DNA of 64,000 bases from Laceyella putida (GTDB lineage Bacteria > Bacillota > Bacilli > Thermoactinomycetales > Thermoactinomycetaceae), in contig NZ_JBHTBW010000045.1 in NCBI RefSeq assembly GCF_042665195.1, positions 78,479 to 142,478 on the forward strand, written 5' to 3'. The position numbers and the translations under genes are program-made. The notes under the pieces are model-generated. The model had not been told where the DNA came from. It did no database searches and saw only the letters and a list, made by a program, of their open reading frames with translations. Positions 51,277-60,407 of this stretch are shown one piece after another; within the stretch, counting starts at the first letter, position 1, and each line of letters begins with the position of its first letter.

Positions 51277-51813
51277 TTAAGCAGCATATAGAAGGGAACA
51301 AATTCCCAGTGAAGCGAGAAAACCAATCAGGTCAGCCCATAAACCGACTTTTAACGCATACAGGGACCGACGAATGCCCACCGCCCCAAAATATACCGTC
51401 AAGACATAAAGTGTCGTATCCGTGCTCCCTTGAATGGTAGAGGCCAATTTCCCCAAGAATGAATCAGGGCCGTAGGTCCGGAGGATGCTTTCGACAAAGG
51501 CCAAGGAACCCGTACCCGAAATCGGGCGCAAGATCCCGATCGGCACCACTTCCTCGGGAATATGGAGCAGAGACAACACCGGATTCAGGAATTGCAGATA
51601 AAACTGCAACGCACCTGTATCACGAAAGATCGCAACGGCCACCATCATCCCCACGAGATGAGGAATAATGGAGATGGCGGTGGGAAATCCTTCTTTCGCC
51701 CCATCTATGAAACTTTCATAGATGGGCACACGCTGGAACAAGGCATATAGGGGGATAAACACAAGCAAGGCCGGCAACATGATTTTGGATATCAGCGAAA
51801 CCGCTTCAAACAA
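51277..51813 (-). CDS. spmB: Spore maturation protein B
   Basis: A 178-residue nucleoside-transporter-like membrane protein required with SpmA for normal spore core dehydration. The gate motif TAISIIPHLVGMMVAV and the STDTTLYVLTVYFGAVGIRR region are typical. Directly downstream of spmA in a dacB-spmA-spmB operon. Confidence 0.94.
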   Translation of the reverse strand: MFEAVSLISKIMLPALLVFIPLYALFQRVPIYESFIDGAKEGFPTAISIIPHLVGMMVAVAIFRDTGALQFYLQFLNPVLSLLHIPEEVVPIGILRPISGTGSLAFVESILRTYGPDSFLGKLASTIQGSTDTTLYVLTVYFGAVGIRRSLYALKVGLWADLIGFLASLGICSLLYAA

Positions 51814-51835
51814 TGGACTCTCCCCCTTCTCCTTG

Positions 51836-52447
51836 TCATTTCAGATGAGGCTTTAGCATACCAGAACGATCAAACGTTTTATTCTGATAGTAACGATCCA
51901 ACAGAACCGCCATCGATGTGGCAATCATGGTCGCCAGAAGCGTGGGCCCGATGATCTCAGTGGGCTCCAACGAACCGTATTTGAGGCGGATGCCAATAAT
52001 CGTCGTGGGAATTAAAGTCAGACCAGAAGTATTCAACGCGAGCAACGTGCACATGGCGGGTGTTGCCGTCTTCGGATCGGGATTTAACTTCTGTAACTCT
52101 TCCATCGCTTTTAACCCCATCGGGGTTGCCGCATTCCCCAGGCCGAACAGGTTCGCGCTCATATTGGACAAGATGTAACCCATTGCCGGATGTTCCGGCG
52201 GAACTGTGGGAAAAAGGAAACGCGCGACCGGCCCCAATAACCGAGCCAGTTTTTCCAACAATCCGGCATCTTGGGCGATCCGCATCATCCCAAGCCAAAA
52301 GACGAGAATGCTGATCAGCCCTATGCAAACCGCCACGGCGTCTTTGGCGCCATTCAACGCCGCATTCGTCACCAGGTCAAACCGCCCTTGGGCCGCCGCT
52401 GCCACCACCCCACTGAAAATCATAAAAAACCATATCCAGTTGATCAT
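51836..52447 (-). CDS. spmA: Spore maturation protein A
   Basis: A 203-residue membrane protein with NAALNGAKDAVAVCIGLIS and FGLGNAATPMGLKAMEEL motifs. Works with SpmB and DacB in cortex maturation. The ATG at 52447 overlaps the dacB stop (ATGA) and has GGGGGAGAG three bases before ACG-ATG. Confidence 0.94.
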   Translation of the reverse strand: MINWIWFFMIFSGVVAAAAQGRFDLVTNAALNGAKDAVAVCIGLISILVFWLGMMRIAQDAGLLEKLARLLGPVARFLFPTVPPEHPAMGYILSNMSANLFGLGNAATPMGLKAMEELQKLNPDPKTATPAMCTLLALNTSGLTLIPTTIIGIRLKYGSLEPTEIIGPTLLATMIATSMAVLLDRYYQNKTFDRSGMLKPHLK

Positions 52448-53607
52448 CGTCTCTCCCCCTGCCACACCATCAAGCCAAGCCAGTCTTTAAATCGGCGAAA
52501 AACAGACGGTTCCGACCGAAACTTCACCACCAGGGGAATGGCGCCAATCTGTTCTTCCCTTAGAAAAATCCGGGCACTTCCCACCTGTTGCTGATCATGT
52601 CGCACCAATTTGAGCGGAAAACTGATGATGGGTTCGACCACCACTTGCCCTTTCTCCTGATCGGTAAGCGGAAAAGAAAAAGAAGTGCCCGCGATGACGT
52701 CAAAAAGTTTATCCTCTTTTGATTGAACCGCTCGTTTGGATACGACTTGTCCTTTTTGCAATATTGGCACCAAATCATACTGCTGGAATCCATATTCCAA
52801 CATGTTCATGGAATCGCGCCAGTCATCACCGTCATTGAGGGTTACCGTCACCAATTGGTGCCCTTCTTTGGTGGCGGAAGCGACTAACGTGCGCCGCGCT
52901 TTTTTGGTGTACCCTGTTTTGACTCCATCGGCCCATTTGTATAACCGCAACATTTTGTTCTTGTTGTAAAATTTGCGGTTCCACTTTTCCCCGGGCCACG
53001 GAACCGTTTTTACCTCTGTCTTCACAATTTCTTGAAAAGTGGGGTTTTTTAAGGCATAAGATGTCAACACAGCCAAATCCCGCGCCGAGGAGTAATGACC
53101 TTCGGCGTCCAATCCGTGTGGATTGGCAAAATGAGTGTGTTCCAGCCCCATGTATTCCGCTTTCCGATTCATCAGATAGACAAATCCTTCAACCGATCCG
53201 CCGATATGTTCGGCGATCGCCACTGCCGCATCATTCCCCGAGCGAAGCATCAACCCGTACAACAGCGTGATCAAAGGTATTTTTTCGCCTTGCTTAAGAT
53301 AAATGGACGAACCTTCCACCCCCACCGCCCGGGGCCCCACCGTCACTAATTCGTCCAACTTCCCACTTTCAATGGCGACAATCGCCGTCATGATTTTGGT
53401 TAAACTGGCAATCAGCATTTCATCATCCACATTTTTCCCATACAAGACCCGACCTGATGTGGCATCCGCACAGATCGCGGCTTGCGCGCCGGGCGCCACA
53501 TCGATGTCGGATGTCCCTTCCTGCGCCATGCTTGGTTGTCCGAAAAGCATCGTGCCCCCCACTGCCACGATTAACGCGATGATTCCCCATTGTTTTACGC
53601 GATTCAC
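52444..53607 (-). CDS. dacB: D-alanyl-D-alanine carboxypeptidase DacB (sporulation PBP5*)
   Basis: Trims cortex peptidoglycan cross-links in the mother cell. Penicillin-binding active site: SLTK near residue 68, SGN near 124 and KTG near 229. A signal peptide covers residues 1-29. The start was set at GTG 53607 so that the signal peptide directly follows (the longest frame starts 47 codons earlier through the promoter). A sigma-E-type promoter lies at 53645-53672. Confidence 0.93.
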   Translation of the reverse strand: MNRVKQWGIIALIVAVGGTMLFGQPSMAQEGTSDIDVAPGAQAAICADATSGRVLYGKNVDDEMLIASLTKIMTAIVAIESGKLDELVTVGPRAVGVEGSSIYLKQGEKIPLITLLYGLMLRSGNDAAVAIAEHIGGSVEGFVYLMNRKAEYMGLEHTHFANPHGLDAEGHYSSARDLAVLTSYALKNPTFQEIVKTEVKTVPWPGEKWNRKFYNKNKMLRLYKWADGVKTGYTKKARRTLVASATKEGHQLVTVTLNDGDDWRDSMNMLEYGFQQYDLVPILQKGQVVSKRAVQSKEDKLFDVIAGTSFSFPLTDQEKGQVVVEPIISFPLKLVRHDQQQVGSARIFLREEQIGAIPLVVKFRSEPSVFRRFKDWLGLMVWQGERR

Positions 53608-53644
53608 TATTCGTTCACCCCATTGCTTCGTCCGGGTTTGTACC

Positions 53645-53672
53645 AATATATGCAGGGGAGGCGAGAATATGT
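53645..53672 (-). promoter_or_regulatory. Sigma-E-type promoter of dacB
   Basis: ACATATT (53672-53666) and CATATATT (53652-53645), 13 bases apart. The -10 octamer and spacing are identical to those at spoIVA. The upstream T run of the ytfJ terminator abuts this -35. Confidence 0.75.
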
Positions 53673-53704
53673 AAAAACGACACGGCGTTGCTGCGGTGTC
53701 GTTT
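53672..53704 (-). terminator. Terminator after ytfJ
   Basis: AAACGACAC and GTGTCGTTT form a nine-base-pair stem followed by TTTT on the minus strand, touching the dacB promoter. Confidence 0.78.
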
Positions 53705-53725
53705 CCGTTCCTTGCACAAACCTTA

Positions 53726-54205
53726 TTAAAATGGGTCACATTGCCCATTGTTTCTATTGGTCTTATTCTTTTTGGCCATATTCTTAAGCTGTTCCATCAG
53801 GGAAGGCACCATATCCATGGCCCGGTCAATCAAATGCGTGTTCCCATCCATGTTCAATAGCCGGATGCCTGTTTCACCGATCACAATAAAACCGACAGGA
53901 GTAATGGAGATCCCTCCACCACTTCCGCCGCCAAATGGGAATTTGCCGTCTTGCTCTTTTCCTCTGCCGTTCGGATCTCTTCTTTTGTCACCATCTCCCG
54001 TGCCATGCGTTTTCTTGTCTTCCTCCGTCGTGCCCTTAAATTCGCTGCCCCCTGCCGCAAAACCAAATCCCACTTTGGAGACGGGGATGATGATCGTTCC
54101 TTCATTCGTTTCCACTGGATCGCCAATGATCGTATTGACATCCACCATTTCGCGAATGTTTTCCATTGCGGTTTTCATTAAGTTTTGAATCGGATGCTCA
54201 GACAT
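53726..54205 (-). CDS. ytfJ: GerW-family sporulation protein YtfJ
   Basis: A 159-residue forespore protein. The hydrophobic N-terminal helix PIQNLMKTAMENIREMVDVN is followed by GTIIIPVSKVGFGFAAGGSEF, a Lys/Asp-rich low-complexity loop and FGGGSGGGISITPVGFIVIG. Associated with germinant responses in some bacilli. One gene upstream is its usual companion (DUF2953). Confidence 0.92.
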   Translation of the reverse strand: MSEHPIQNLMKTAMENIREMVDVNTIIGDPVETNEGTIIIPVSKVGFGFAAGGSEFKGTTEEDKKTHGTGDGDKRRDPNGRGKEQDGKFPFGGGSGGGISITPVGFIVIGETGIRLLNMDGNTHLIDRAMDMVPSLMEQLKNMAKKNKTNRNNGQCDPF

Positions 54206-54880
54206 TTAACGAACTCTCCCTTTCCGCATATGAAATAATAACCGTTTGATGCCAATGATAGCATGCCCGATCTTAAAGTGAATTATACTATGCAGATGCG
54301 TTTCTATGACCGGCGTTTGAAATTGAGGATCAACATAAAGTTCCGGAGGCTGCCGCCATTTGATATACTGGCTGACCCAACCCACGAGGGTGGATTTCAC
54401 TGTCCACGCCACACCTGTCAAAATGCCGGCTTCCGCCGCGTCTCCCGTTCCGATACGTGTCTTCCAAACCAGTTTTTCACATGTTACTTTGCTTAAAAAC
54501 CAGCGAATCGTTTGATGAAAAAACGAGATGTTTTCCACTAATTCACGATAGGACTCTTTCATTTTCTTGATCTTCCGCTTGTTTACCATAACATCTGCTT
54601 TTTTTTGCGTCGCTTTTGTCGCCGCCCCATCCACGTTGGATTCCAATTTGGCTTGGGATTCCACTTTCATCCCTTGATCGATCCCTTCCCATTGTAATTG
54701 GGGGATGGCGAGGCGATACCGAAACAAGCCTCCCCAAGCGGAAATGATGACTTCACCACGATCATTCCCCTGTTCACGTTTAAATACCATCTCAATGCGG
54801 AGTGTGGTAAACCAAATTACAAAAATAAAAAGAACAAACAGCCCTAAAACAAGCAGCAAAAAAAACAACAACCCCACCAC
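54206..54880 (-). CDS. ytfI: DUF2953 membrane-anchored protein (YtfI-like)
   Basis: A 224-residue protein with one N-terminal membrane segment (residues 2-22) and a soluble domain containing WKTRIGTGDAAEAGILTG and IKWRQPPELYVDPQFQ. Almost always paired with ytfJ, and directly abutting it here. The GTG start at 54880 has only a weak ribosome site. Function unknown; presumed sporulation role. Confidence 0.82.
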   Translation of the reverse strand: MVGLLFFLLLVLGLFVLFIFVIWFTTLRIEMVFKREQGNDRGEVIISAWGGLFRYRLAIPQLQWEGIDQGMKVESQAKLESNVDGAATKATQKKADVMVNKRKIKKMKESYRELVENISFFHQTIRWFLSKVTCEKLVWKTRIGTGDAAEAGILTGVAWTVKSTLVGWVSQYIKWRQPPELYVDPQFQTPVIETHLHSIIHFKIGHAIIGIKRLLFHMRKGRVR

Positions 54881-55078
54881 CTGCCATTATTCGGTATTTT
54901 TTGCAGGAAAGAAGGGTTGTATACCTCACGTCGCACAATTTTTACTTTATCCACATTAATGCCATTCCCAAGATAATCCCGATTAGGCGAACGTCCCAAT
55001 CGTCAATCGCGTTTTTCGCCGTTCGCTTCAATCCTAAGCTTCGATAACAATTTCGCTCACATTGAATTCAACGATCAT

Positions 55079-55537
55079 TCAGTCCAGACCCACTCCATTT
55101 GAGTACCGGCGGATAATGGACAAGATCTCTTCTGGTTCATCACTTTGGATGATTGTTTGGATGTTCTCCTCCCGCGAAAACAAATTAGACAGCTCCGCAA
55201 GCGCATGCAAATGCGAGTGATTATCTACTGCGGCAAGGACAATCACCAAGTGAACTTCTTTCCCTCTGCCAAATGAAACGCTTTCTTTTAACCGCAGCAA
55301 ACTCATCGATAACTGATTGACTCCCAATTCGGGCCGGGCATGGGTAATTGCCACATGGGGGGTAAGTACCACATACGGCCCCAGTTGATCTATGATATGA
55401 ATCATCGCGTGGACATAATTTTCCTCGATATATCCCAACTTGAGCAAAGGAAAAGATGCCACCCGAATCGCTTCTTTCCAATGAGAGACAAAATCTTTAA
55501 ATACGATCGTTTCTCTCGTAATAAGTTGGTGTAACAA
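55079..55537 (-). CDS. Orphan PTS EIIA domain protein (mannitol/fructose type)
   Basis: A 152-residue phosphocarrier. The active His lies in PHVAITHARPELGV near residue 66, with the family motifs REENIQTIIQSDEPEEIL at the end. No EIIB/EIIC or regulator is adjacent, so this is a stand-alone EIIA that may be regulatory (PtsN-like). Isolated by 200 bases and more than 1 kb of noncoding DNA on its two sides. Confidence 0.82.
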   Translation of the reverse strand: MLHQLITRETIVFKDFVSHWKEAIRVASFPLLKLGYIEENYVHAMIHIIDQLGPYVVLTPHVAITHARPELGVNQLSMSLLRLKESVSFGRGKEVHLVIVLAAVDNHSHLHALAELSNLFSREENIQTIIQSDEPEEILSIIRRYSNGVGLD

Positions 55538-56568
55538 AACAAAAGCCCCCTTTCCAGTGATATCCCCTTCCGATCAAACCATTCATCAAATAAGTGCAAT
55601 TATTCTAATAATGAATTATATTATTTTGCAGAAACATATAAATATTCGTATTTAAGAATAAAAAATGCTGCATTTACATTAATAATCATTATCCAATAAT
55701 TTACTTAAATATTCTATCAACTGGTCGTTTTTCCTGCTTATTTTTTCCAAGCATCATCCCTTTACTTTTTATGGTGATTTCACCATCTGCAACGATCTTA
55801 TCTTATATAAACATAATAAAACTGCCACTTTTCTATTATAAAAACAAATGTCGCATTTGGGAACCTTGCAAAAAAAGAAGCAGTCTCCCAGCCGCCTGAG
55901 TGACTGTTTAACCAACTCTTGCCTTATTAAATGCAAAAACGCCTCATCCCGACCAATCCCAATGATATCAAGGATTTCCGCTGTTTTTATCTAAATGCAA
56001 ATTTGCAAAAATCAGTCGTTACCCTGGTAGAAACACGAATCATTAGAGACACTACTATGGCAGAAAGCAGTCGTTACCTTGGCTGGAAATTGTCTGAAAA
56101 GCAGGTGTGACAAGCCTTTTGCAATGTGAACATAGACGTTGATGTCAAGAACCTCCTTGGAACCGAACAAAATGTAACGCTGCCACACAAGTGGTTTGGT
56201 AATAGAGAGTATTTGCCCTTCCTCTGGAACGGGCTTTATTTTTTGAGAAGAGGACACCCTCTTGTATCCGTCCTACCCCTTTTTAAAGAGCATAAGCCCG
56301 AATCTCCTCATGTCTTCAAGGACAACCGTCAAAGTAATGGAGAATGGGGAACAAAATAAAAAACCCTCCTTTGAGGGCTCTTGACTACATGTTATTTTAC
56401 AAATAGAACCACTTAACTCATTATTTCTTCGCAAGCATTTCACGGATGATGGCTCCACAAGTATAAACGGTTTCATCACTTGCGCGGTGAAACGAGGAAT
56501 TTCCCTATGCTTGTCTGTCTCACACTAACAGCCTCCACTACCCTGTTACTCACTTTCTTATCATACAA
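55538..56568. other. Gene-poor, AT-rich kilobase with repeats and a stranded terminator
   Basis: No convincing coding gene. 55610-55860 is very AT-rich. CAGTCGTTACC occurs twice, at 56013-56023 and 56068-56078, 55 bases apart. A frame of 59 codons (55931-56110, plus) and one of 81 (56012-56257, minus) lack ribosome sites. A minus-strand fragment ending AIIREMLAKK stop (near 56420-56480) has no start. Likely decayed genes. Confidence 0.5.
56351..56377 (-). terminator. Strong terminator with no gene before it
   Basis: CCCTC and GAGGG, loop of four, preceded by GAG and followed by TTTTTTATTTTG on the minus strand. The upstream interval (to the scpB terminator) holds no complete gene. Confidence 0.65.
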
Positions 56569-56596
56569 AAAAGAGGGCCGCCACGGACCCTCTTTT
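56569..56596 (-). terminator. Terminator after scpB
   Basis: AAAAGAGGG and CCCTCTTTT with an inner CCG/CGG, T-rich on exit, past the scpB stop. Confidence 0.83.
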
Positions 56597-56613
56597 GGAA
56601 TATTTGTGACTGG

Positions 56614-57258
56614 TCAACCCTCCGGAACGGGTTCAAACTGTTCCTGTTCCGCTTGCTCCGTTTCCATATCCGGCTCATGGGCAGCCGGTTCCACACCCAG
56701 ACGCTCAAACAGATCTTGTCGTTCTTGCTCCCATTCCTGCCAATCGAAGATCGAATCCGCCGGTGGGAGTTCATCAATGTGATTTAACCCAAAATAGTCG
56801 AGGAATTCACGGGAAGTGCCATACAAAATGGGCCTGCCCGCTCCTTCAGCCCGCCCCACTTCACGGATCAAGCCTTTACGCTGCAACACTTGAACCACAC
56901 GGTCGCTTTTCACTCCCCGAATCTCTTCAATCTCTATGCGCGTAATCGGTTGGCGATAAGCGATAATGGCCAGCGTTTCCAACGCGGCCCGCGACAGTTG
57001 CGAGCGATTGGGGGCTTGCGCCAATTTTTCAAAATAAGCAGCATGCTCTGGGAGTGTAGTCATTTGGTAGACTTGCGCCACTTTGACAATTTGCACCCCG
57101 CGCTGTTGCTCTTTCCAGTCCACCCGCATATCGTGGATGAGCAGTTCCACATCCTTCTTGGCCATTCCTGTGACTTCCGCTATTTCTTTCACACTTAAGC
57201 CATCCTCGCCCGCGGCGAAGAGAAGTCCTTCGACTATGGCTTTCATCTCCTGGCTCAT
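56614..57258 (-). CDS. scpB: Segregation and condensation protein B
   Basis: Winged-helix subunit of the SMC-ScpAB condensin. It has 214 residues, with VEGLLFAAGEDGLSVKEIA, RQPITRIEIEEIRGVKSD and GRPILYGTSREFLDYFGL. The acidic C-terminal tail (EPDMETEQAEQEQFEPVPEG) is longer than usual. The start ATG overlaps the scpA stop (ATGA). Confidence 0.95.
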   Translation of the reverse strand: MSQEMKAIVEGLLFAAGEDGLSVKEIAEVTGMAKKDVELLIHDMRVDWKEQQRGVQIVKVAQVYQMTTLPEHAAYFEKLAQAPNRSQLSRAALETLAIIAYRQPITRIEIEEIRGVKSDRVVQVLQRKGLIREVGRAEGAGRPILYGTSREFLDYFGLNHIDELPPADSIFDWQEWEQERQDLFERLGVEPAAHEPDMETEQAEQEQFEPVPEG

Positions 57259-58019
57259 GCTTGGCTCCCCTCCACTTCTAACCGCTCAATCAAGATTTCC
57301 CCAAATAAGGAGTGTTGCCGGCAGACGATTTTTTTCACCTTCATCAGTTCCAACAAGGCCAAGAAGGTGGTGATCACCCGTTCTTTCGTAAGCACATCCC
57401 AGCGCAACAGCTTCGTGAAAAAGAGTTGCCCTTGTTCCAATAAGTCCTTATAAATCTCATCCATCCGGGCACTGACGGAAATCTCCTCCCGAGCCACCTT
57501 CGTCATGGGCTCAGGCGGTTTGCGATTTTTGAGGGCATCGACGAAGGCTTGCAGAAGGTCATCAGGCGTAAGCCCCTCGACCGGATTGGCTTCCGGCGTA
57601 TACGAGGAAAGATCCATCGCCGGGCGAGAGTAGACTTTGCTTCGTTCCTCTTCCCGTTCCCGCAACACTTCACCCAACCGTTTGAACCGCTTATACTCCA
57701 ACAAGCGTTCCACCAGTTCCGTGCGCGGGTCAACAAACCATTCCTCTTCACCATAGTCGTATTCATCTTCCAATATTTCTTCTTGTCTTGGCAGAAGCAT
57801 GCGACTTTTGATGGCCAGCAAGGTGGCGGCCATCACCAAAAACTCACTGGCCACTTCCAATTCCAGCTCCTGCGCCTCGTACAAAACTTGCATGTACTGT
57901 TCCGTGATCTGCGCAATGGGAACTTGATAAATATCGACTTCCGCTTTTTCGATCAGATGCAATAATAGGTCCAATGGCCCTTCAAATAGGGCCAGTTTGA
58001 TTTTCACATCATGCGCCAT
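57255..58019 (-). CDS. scpA: Segregation and condensation protein A
   Basis: Kleisin subunit bridging the SMC heads. It has 254 residues, with N-terminal LALFEGPLDLLLHLIEKAEVD and LVMAATLLAIKSRMLLP, and C-terminal VITTFLALLELMKVKKI. Together with scpB and a separately encoded SMC it organises the chromosome. Lies 17 bases downstream of ribH and may share the riboflavin transcript. Confidence 0.95.
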   Translation of the reverse strand: MAHDVKIKLALFEGPLDLLLHLIEKAEVDIYQVPIAQITEQYMQVLYEAQELELEVASEFLVMAATLLAIKSRMLLPRQEEILEDEYDYGEEEWFVDPRTELVERLLEYKRFKRLGEVLREREEERSKVYSRPAMDLSSYTPEANPVEGLTPDDLLQAFVDALKNRKPPEPMTKVAREEISVSARMDEIYKDLLEQGQLFFTKLLRWDVLTKERVITTFLALLELMKVKKIVCRQHSLFGEILIERLEVEGSQA

Positions 58020-58036
58020 GCTTTTTCCTCTTCCTG

Positions 58037-58507
58037 TTAGCCACTAATTTGCCGCATCAGATTGGCCATTTCAATCGCGCTGACAGCCGCTTCCGCTCCT
58101 TTGTTTCCCGCTTTGGTTCCGGCCCGCTCGATGGCCTGTTCAATCGTCTCTGTCGTCACCACCCCAAAAATCACGGGAAGTTGGTGGCGGATGCTAGCTT
58201 GAGCCACTCCCTTGGAGACTTCGTTGCACACATAATCATAATGGCTGGTGGCCCCACGGATGACGCAACCAAGCGTAATAATGGCATCATAGCGATGCGT
58301 CGCCGCCATTTGGTCGGCAATTAACGGAATTTCGTAAGCCCCAGGTACCCAGGCTACGGCAATTTGGTCGTCGTCCGCCCCATGCCGTTTTAACGTGTCG
58401 ACAGCGCCTTCCAACAGTTTGCCCGTAATAAAATCATTAAAACGGCTGACCACGATCCCAAATTTCAATCCTTGCGCTACTAACTTTCCTTCATATATTT
58501 GTGGCAT
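58037..58507 (-). CDS. ribH: 6,7-dimethyl-8-ribityllumazine synthase
   Basis: Penultimate riboflavin step; forms 60-subunit capsids in Bacillus. It has 156 residues, with VVSRFNDFITGKLLEGA, AWVPGAYEIPLIA, and GCVIRGATSHYDYVCNEVSKG containing the catalytic His. GGAGG lies ten bases upstream. Last rib gene; ribT is absent. Confidence 0.96.
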   Translation of the reverse strand: MPQIYEGKLVAQGLKFGIVVSRFNDFITGKLLEGAVDTLKRHGADDDQIAVAWVPGAYEIPLIADQMAATHRYDAIITLGCVIRGATSHYDYVCNEVSKGVAQASIRHQLPVIFGVVTTETIEQAIERAGTKAGNKGAEAAVSAIEMANLMRQISG

Positions 58508-58527
58508 CTTTAGGTTCCTCCTCTATT

Positions 58528-59721
58528 TTACAGGGACAACAGGTGCCCTAGCTTCTCTTTTTTTGTCATCATGTAGTGCCGGTTCTCTTCCCGGGGTGGG
58601 AAAACAATCGGCACAACTTCCGTCACTTCTAAGCCATATCCTTTCAATCCCGTGATTTTGCGGGGATTATTGGTCATCAGCCGCATGCGCCGAACGCCCA
58701 AGTCGCGCAAAATCTGCGCCCCGATTCCATACTCGCGCAAGTCCGGCTGGAAACCGAGCCGCACATTGGCTTCAACGGTATCCAATCCCTCTTCTTGCAG
58801 TTTATACGCTTTGAGTTTGTTAATCAGCCCAATGCCGCGCCCTTCCTGGCGCATATACAGAAGCACCCCTGTCCCTTCTTCCGCAATCCGCTTGAGTGCG
58901 GCATGAAGCTGGGGACCGCAATCGCATCGATGCGAACCAAACACATCCCCCGTCAAACATTCGGAGTGCACACGAACCAGGATCGGCTGATCCGAATCAA
59001 CCTGCCCTTTGACGAAGGCGACATGTTCTTTCCCATCCACCTGGTTGGAATAACCGATCATGGTAAAGTCGCCAAACTCCGTCGGCAGGTGGATGGACAC
59101 TTCCCGCTTCACTAACGTTTCCGTGCGGCGACGATACTCAATCAAGTCTTGAATGGTGATCATCTTCAGTTGAAACCGTTCTGCGATCTCTGCCAGCTCG
59201 GGCACCCGCGCCATCGTTCCATCTTCGTTGATCACTTCACAAATGACCCCGGCAGGATAGGCACCACACAGTTTGGCCAGGTCAACCGCCGCTTCTGTGT
59301 GGCCCGCCCGCCTCAGCACGCCCCCAGCTCGGGCAATCAATGGGAAAATATGCCCAGGGCGGCGGAAATCCTGCGGTTCGGCAGCGGGATCAATCAATTT
59401 TCGAATCGTATCCGCCCGCTCAAACGCGGAAATGCCTGTCGAGGTGGCAAGCGCATCCACCGATACCGTAAACGCCGTGCCATGCCGATCGGTGTTGTGT
59501 GTGACCATGGGCGGCAGGTCCAACGCTTGGGCACGCTCTTCTAAGAGTGGGACACAGACCAATCCGCGGCCATGGGTGATCATGAAATTAATCACCTCAG
59601 GGGTGGCCCGATCAGCCAAGGCGACAAAATCCCCTTCATTTTCCCTTTCCTCATCGTCGACCACAATTATGACTCGGCCTTGCTTCAACTCGGCCAATGC
59701 TTCTTCAATCGTATGAAACAT
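58528..59721 (-). CDS. ribBA: Bifunctional DHBP synthase / GTP cyclohydrolase II
   Basis: The N-terminal half makes 3,4-dihydroxybutanone phosphate (DDEERENEGDFV acidic site, RPGHIFPL). The C-terminal half opens GTP, with zinc cysteines in HSECLTGDVFGSHRCDCGPQ and RQEGRGIGLINKLKAY. It has 397 residues. The start at 59721 has AAGGGGGAA six bases upstream; a GTG two codons earlier is an alternative. Confidence 0.96.
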   Translation of the reverse strand: MFHTIEEALAELKQGRVIIVVDDEERENEGDFVALADRATPEVINFMITHGRGLVCVPLLEERAQALDLPPMVTHNTDRHGTAFTVSVDALATSTGISAFERADTIRKLIDPAAEPQDFRRPGHIFPLIARAGGVLRRAGHTEAAVDLAKLCGAYPAGVICEVINEDGTMARVPELAEIAERFQLKMITIQDLIEYRRRTETLVKREVSIHLPTEFGDFTMIGYSNQVDGKEHVAFVKGQVDSDQPILVRVHSECLTGDVFGSHRCDCGPQLHAALKRIAEEGTGVLLYMRQEGRGIGLINKLKAYKLQEEGLDTVEANVRLGFQPDLREYGIGAQILRDLGVRRMRLMTNNPRKITGLKGYGLEVTEVVPIVFPPREENRHYMMTKKEKLGHLLSL

Positions 59722-59738
59722 CCTCACTTCCCCCTTTA

Positions 59739-60389
59739 TCAGCCGAGAAACCCGGCTTTCTTTAATGTCTCCATCGATAACGAATCATGCGCAGTGGCTG
59801 GTTTGCCTTTTACCCATTTGGCCAAATACTTGCCGATCATATCACACTCGATGTTGACCTGATCGCCAGGCTTCGCCTGCTGCAACTGGGTATGGTGAAG
59901 CGTGTGGGGAATGATGGACACCGAAAACGCATCCGCCTCCACATCCACCAGAGTGAGGCTGATTCCATTGACGGCAACGGAGCCTTTGGGAATCATGTAA
60001 TCGGTCAGGGCGGGTTCCACTTGAATGCGGAAAACCACCGCATTGGCTAAAGGCGTGATCGACTGGATGGTGCCCACTCCATCGACATGCCCTTGCACAA
60101 AGTGGCCTCCCAAACGATCCCCCACAGCCAACGCCCGTTCCAAGTTGACCGGAGCTCCTGCATGCAGGTGCCGAAGATTGGTTCGTTTCATCGTTTCTGG
60201 CATCACATCGGCGCAGAACACATCCGTTCCCATCCGGGTCACCGTTAAGCAAACGCCATTGACCGCGATGCTGTCCCCCAATCTCGTCCCCTGCAGCACT
60301 TGCTTTGCCTGCACGGTCAACTCCATCGCCGCCGGTTGTTTTTTCACATGTATCAATTGGCCCACTTCTTCAATGATTCCTGTAAACAC
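59739..60389 (-). CDS. ribE: Riboflavin synthase alpha chain
   Basis: Dismutates two lumazines to riboflavin. It has 216 residues with two tandem lumazine-binding repeats: NGVCLTVTRMGTDVF near 45 and NGISLTLVDVEADAF near 140. The GTG at 60389 was chosen because GGAGG lies six bases upstream and the product starts MFTGIIEEVG, the family N terminus. The ATG at 60395 abuts the ribosome site. Confidence 0.95.
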   Translation of the reverse strand: MFTGIIEEVGQLIHVKKQPAAMELTVQAKQVLQGTRLGDSIAVNGVCLTVTRMGTDVFCADVMPETMKRTNLRHLHAGAPVNLERALAVGDRLGGHFVQGHVDGVGTIQSITPLANAVVFRIQVEPALTDYMIPKGSVAVNGISLTLVDVEADAFSVSIIPHTLHHTQLQQAKPGDQVNIECDMIGKYLAKWVKGKPATAHDSLSMETLKKAGFLG

Positions 60390-60407
60390 AGCCATCCTCC
60401 TTCAGTG

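Noticed and set aside
55600..55860. AT-rich block considered as a replication or partition origin
   Set aside because: No DnaA-box cluster or iterons were found and no replication gene is near.
56013..56078. Two CAGTCGTTACC copies considered as a CRISPR start or att site
   Set aside because: Only two short copies, no further repeats, no cas genes or integrase.
56012..56257. 81-codon minus-strand frame in the gene-poor kilobase
   Set aside because: No ribosome site and no recognised motif; could be a transposase fragment but this could not be shown.
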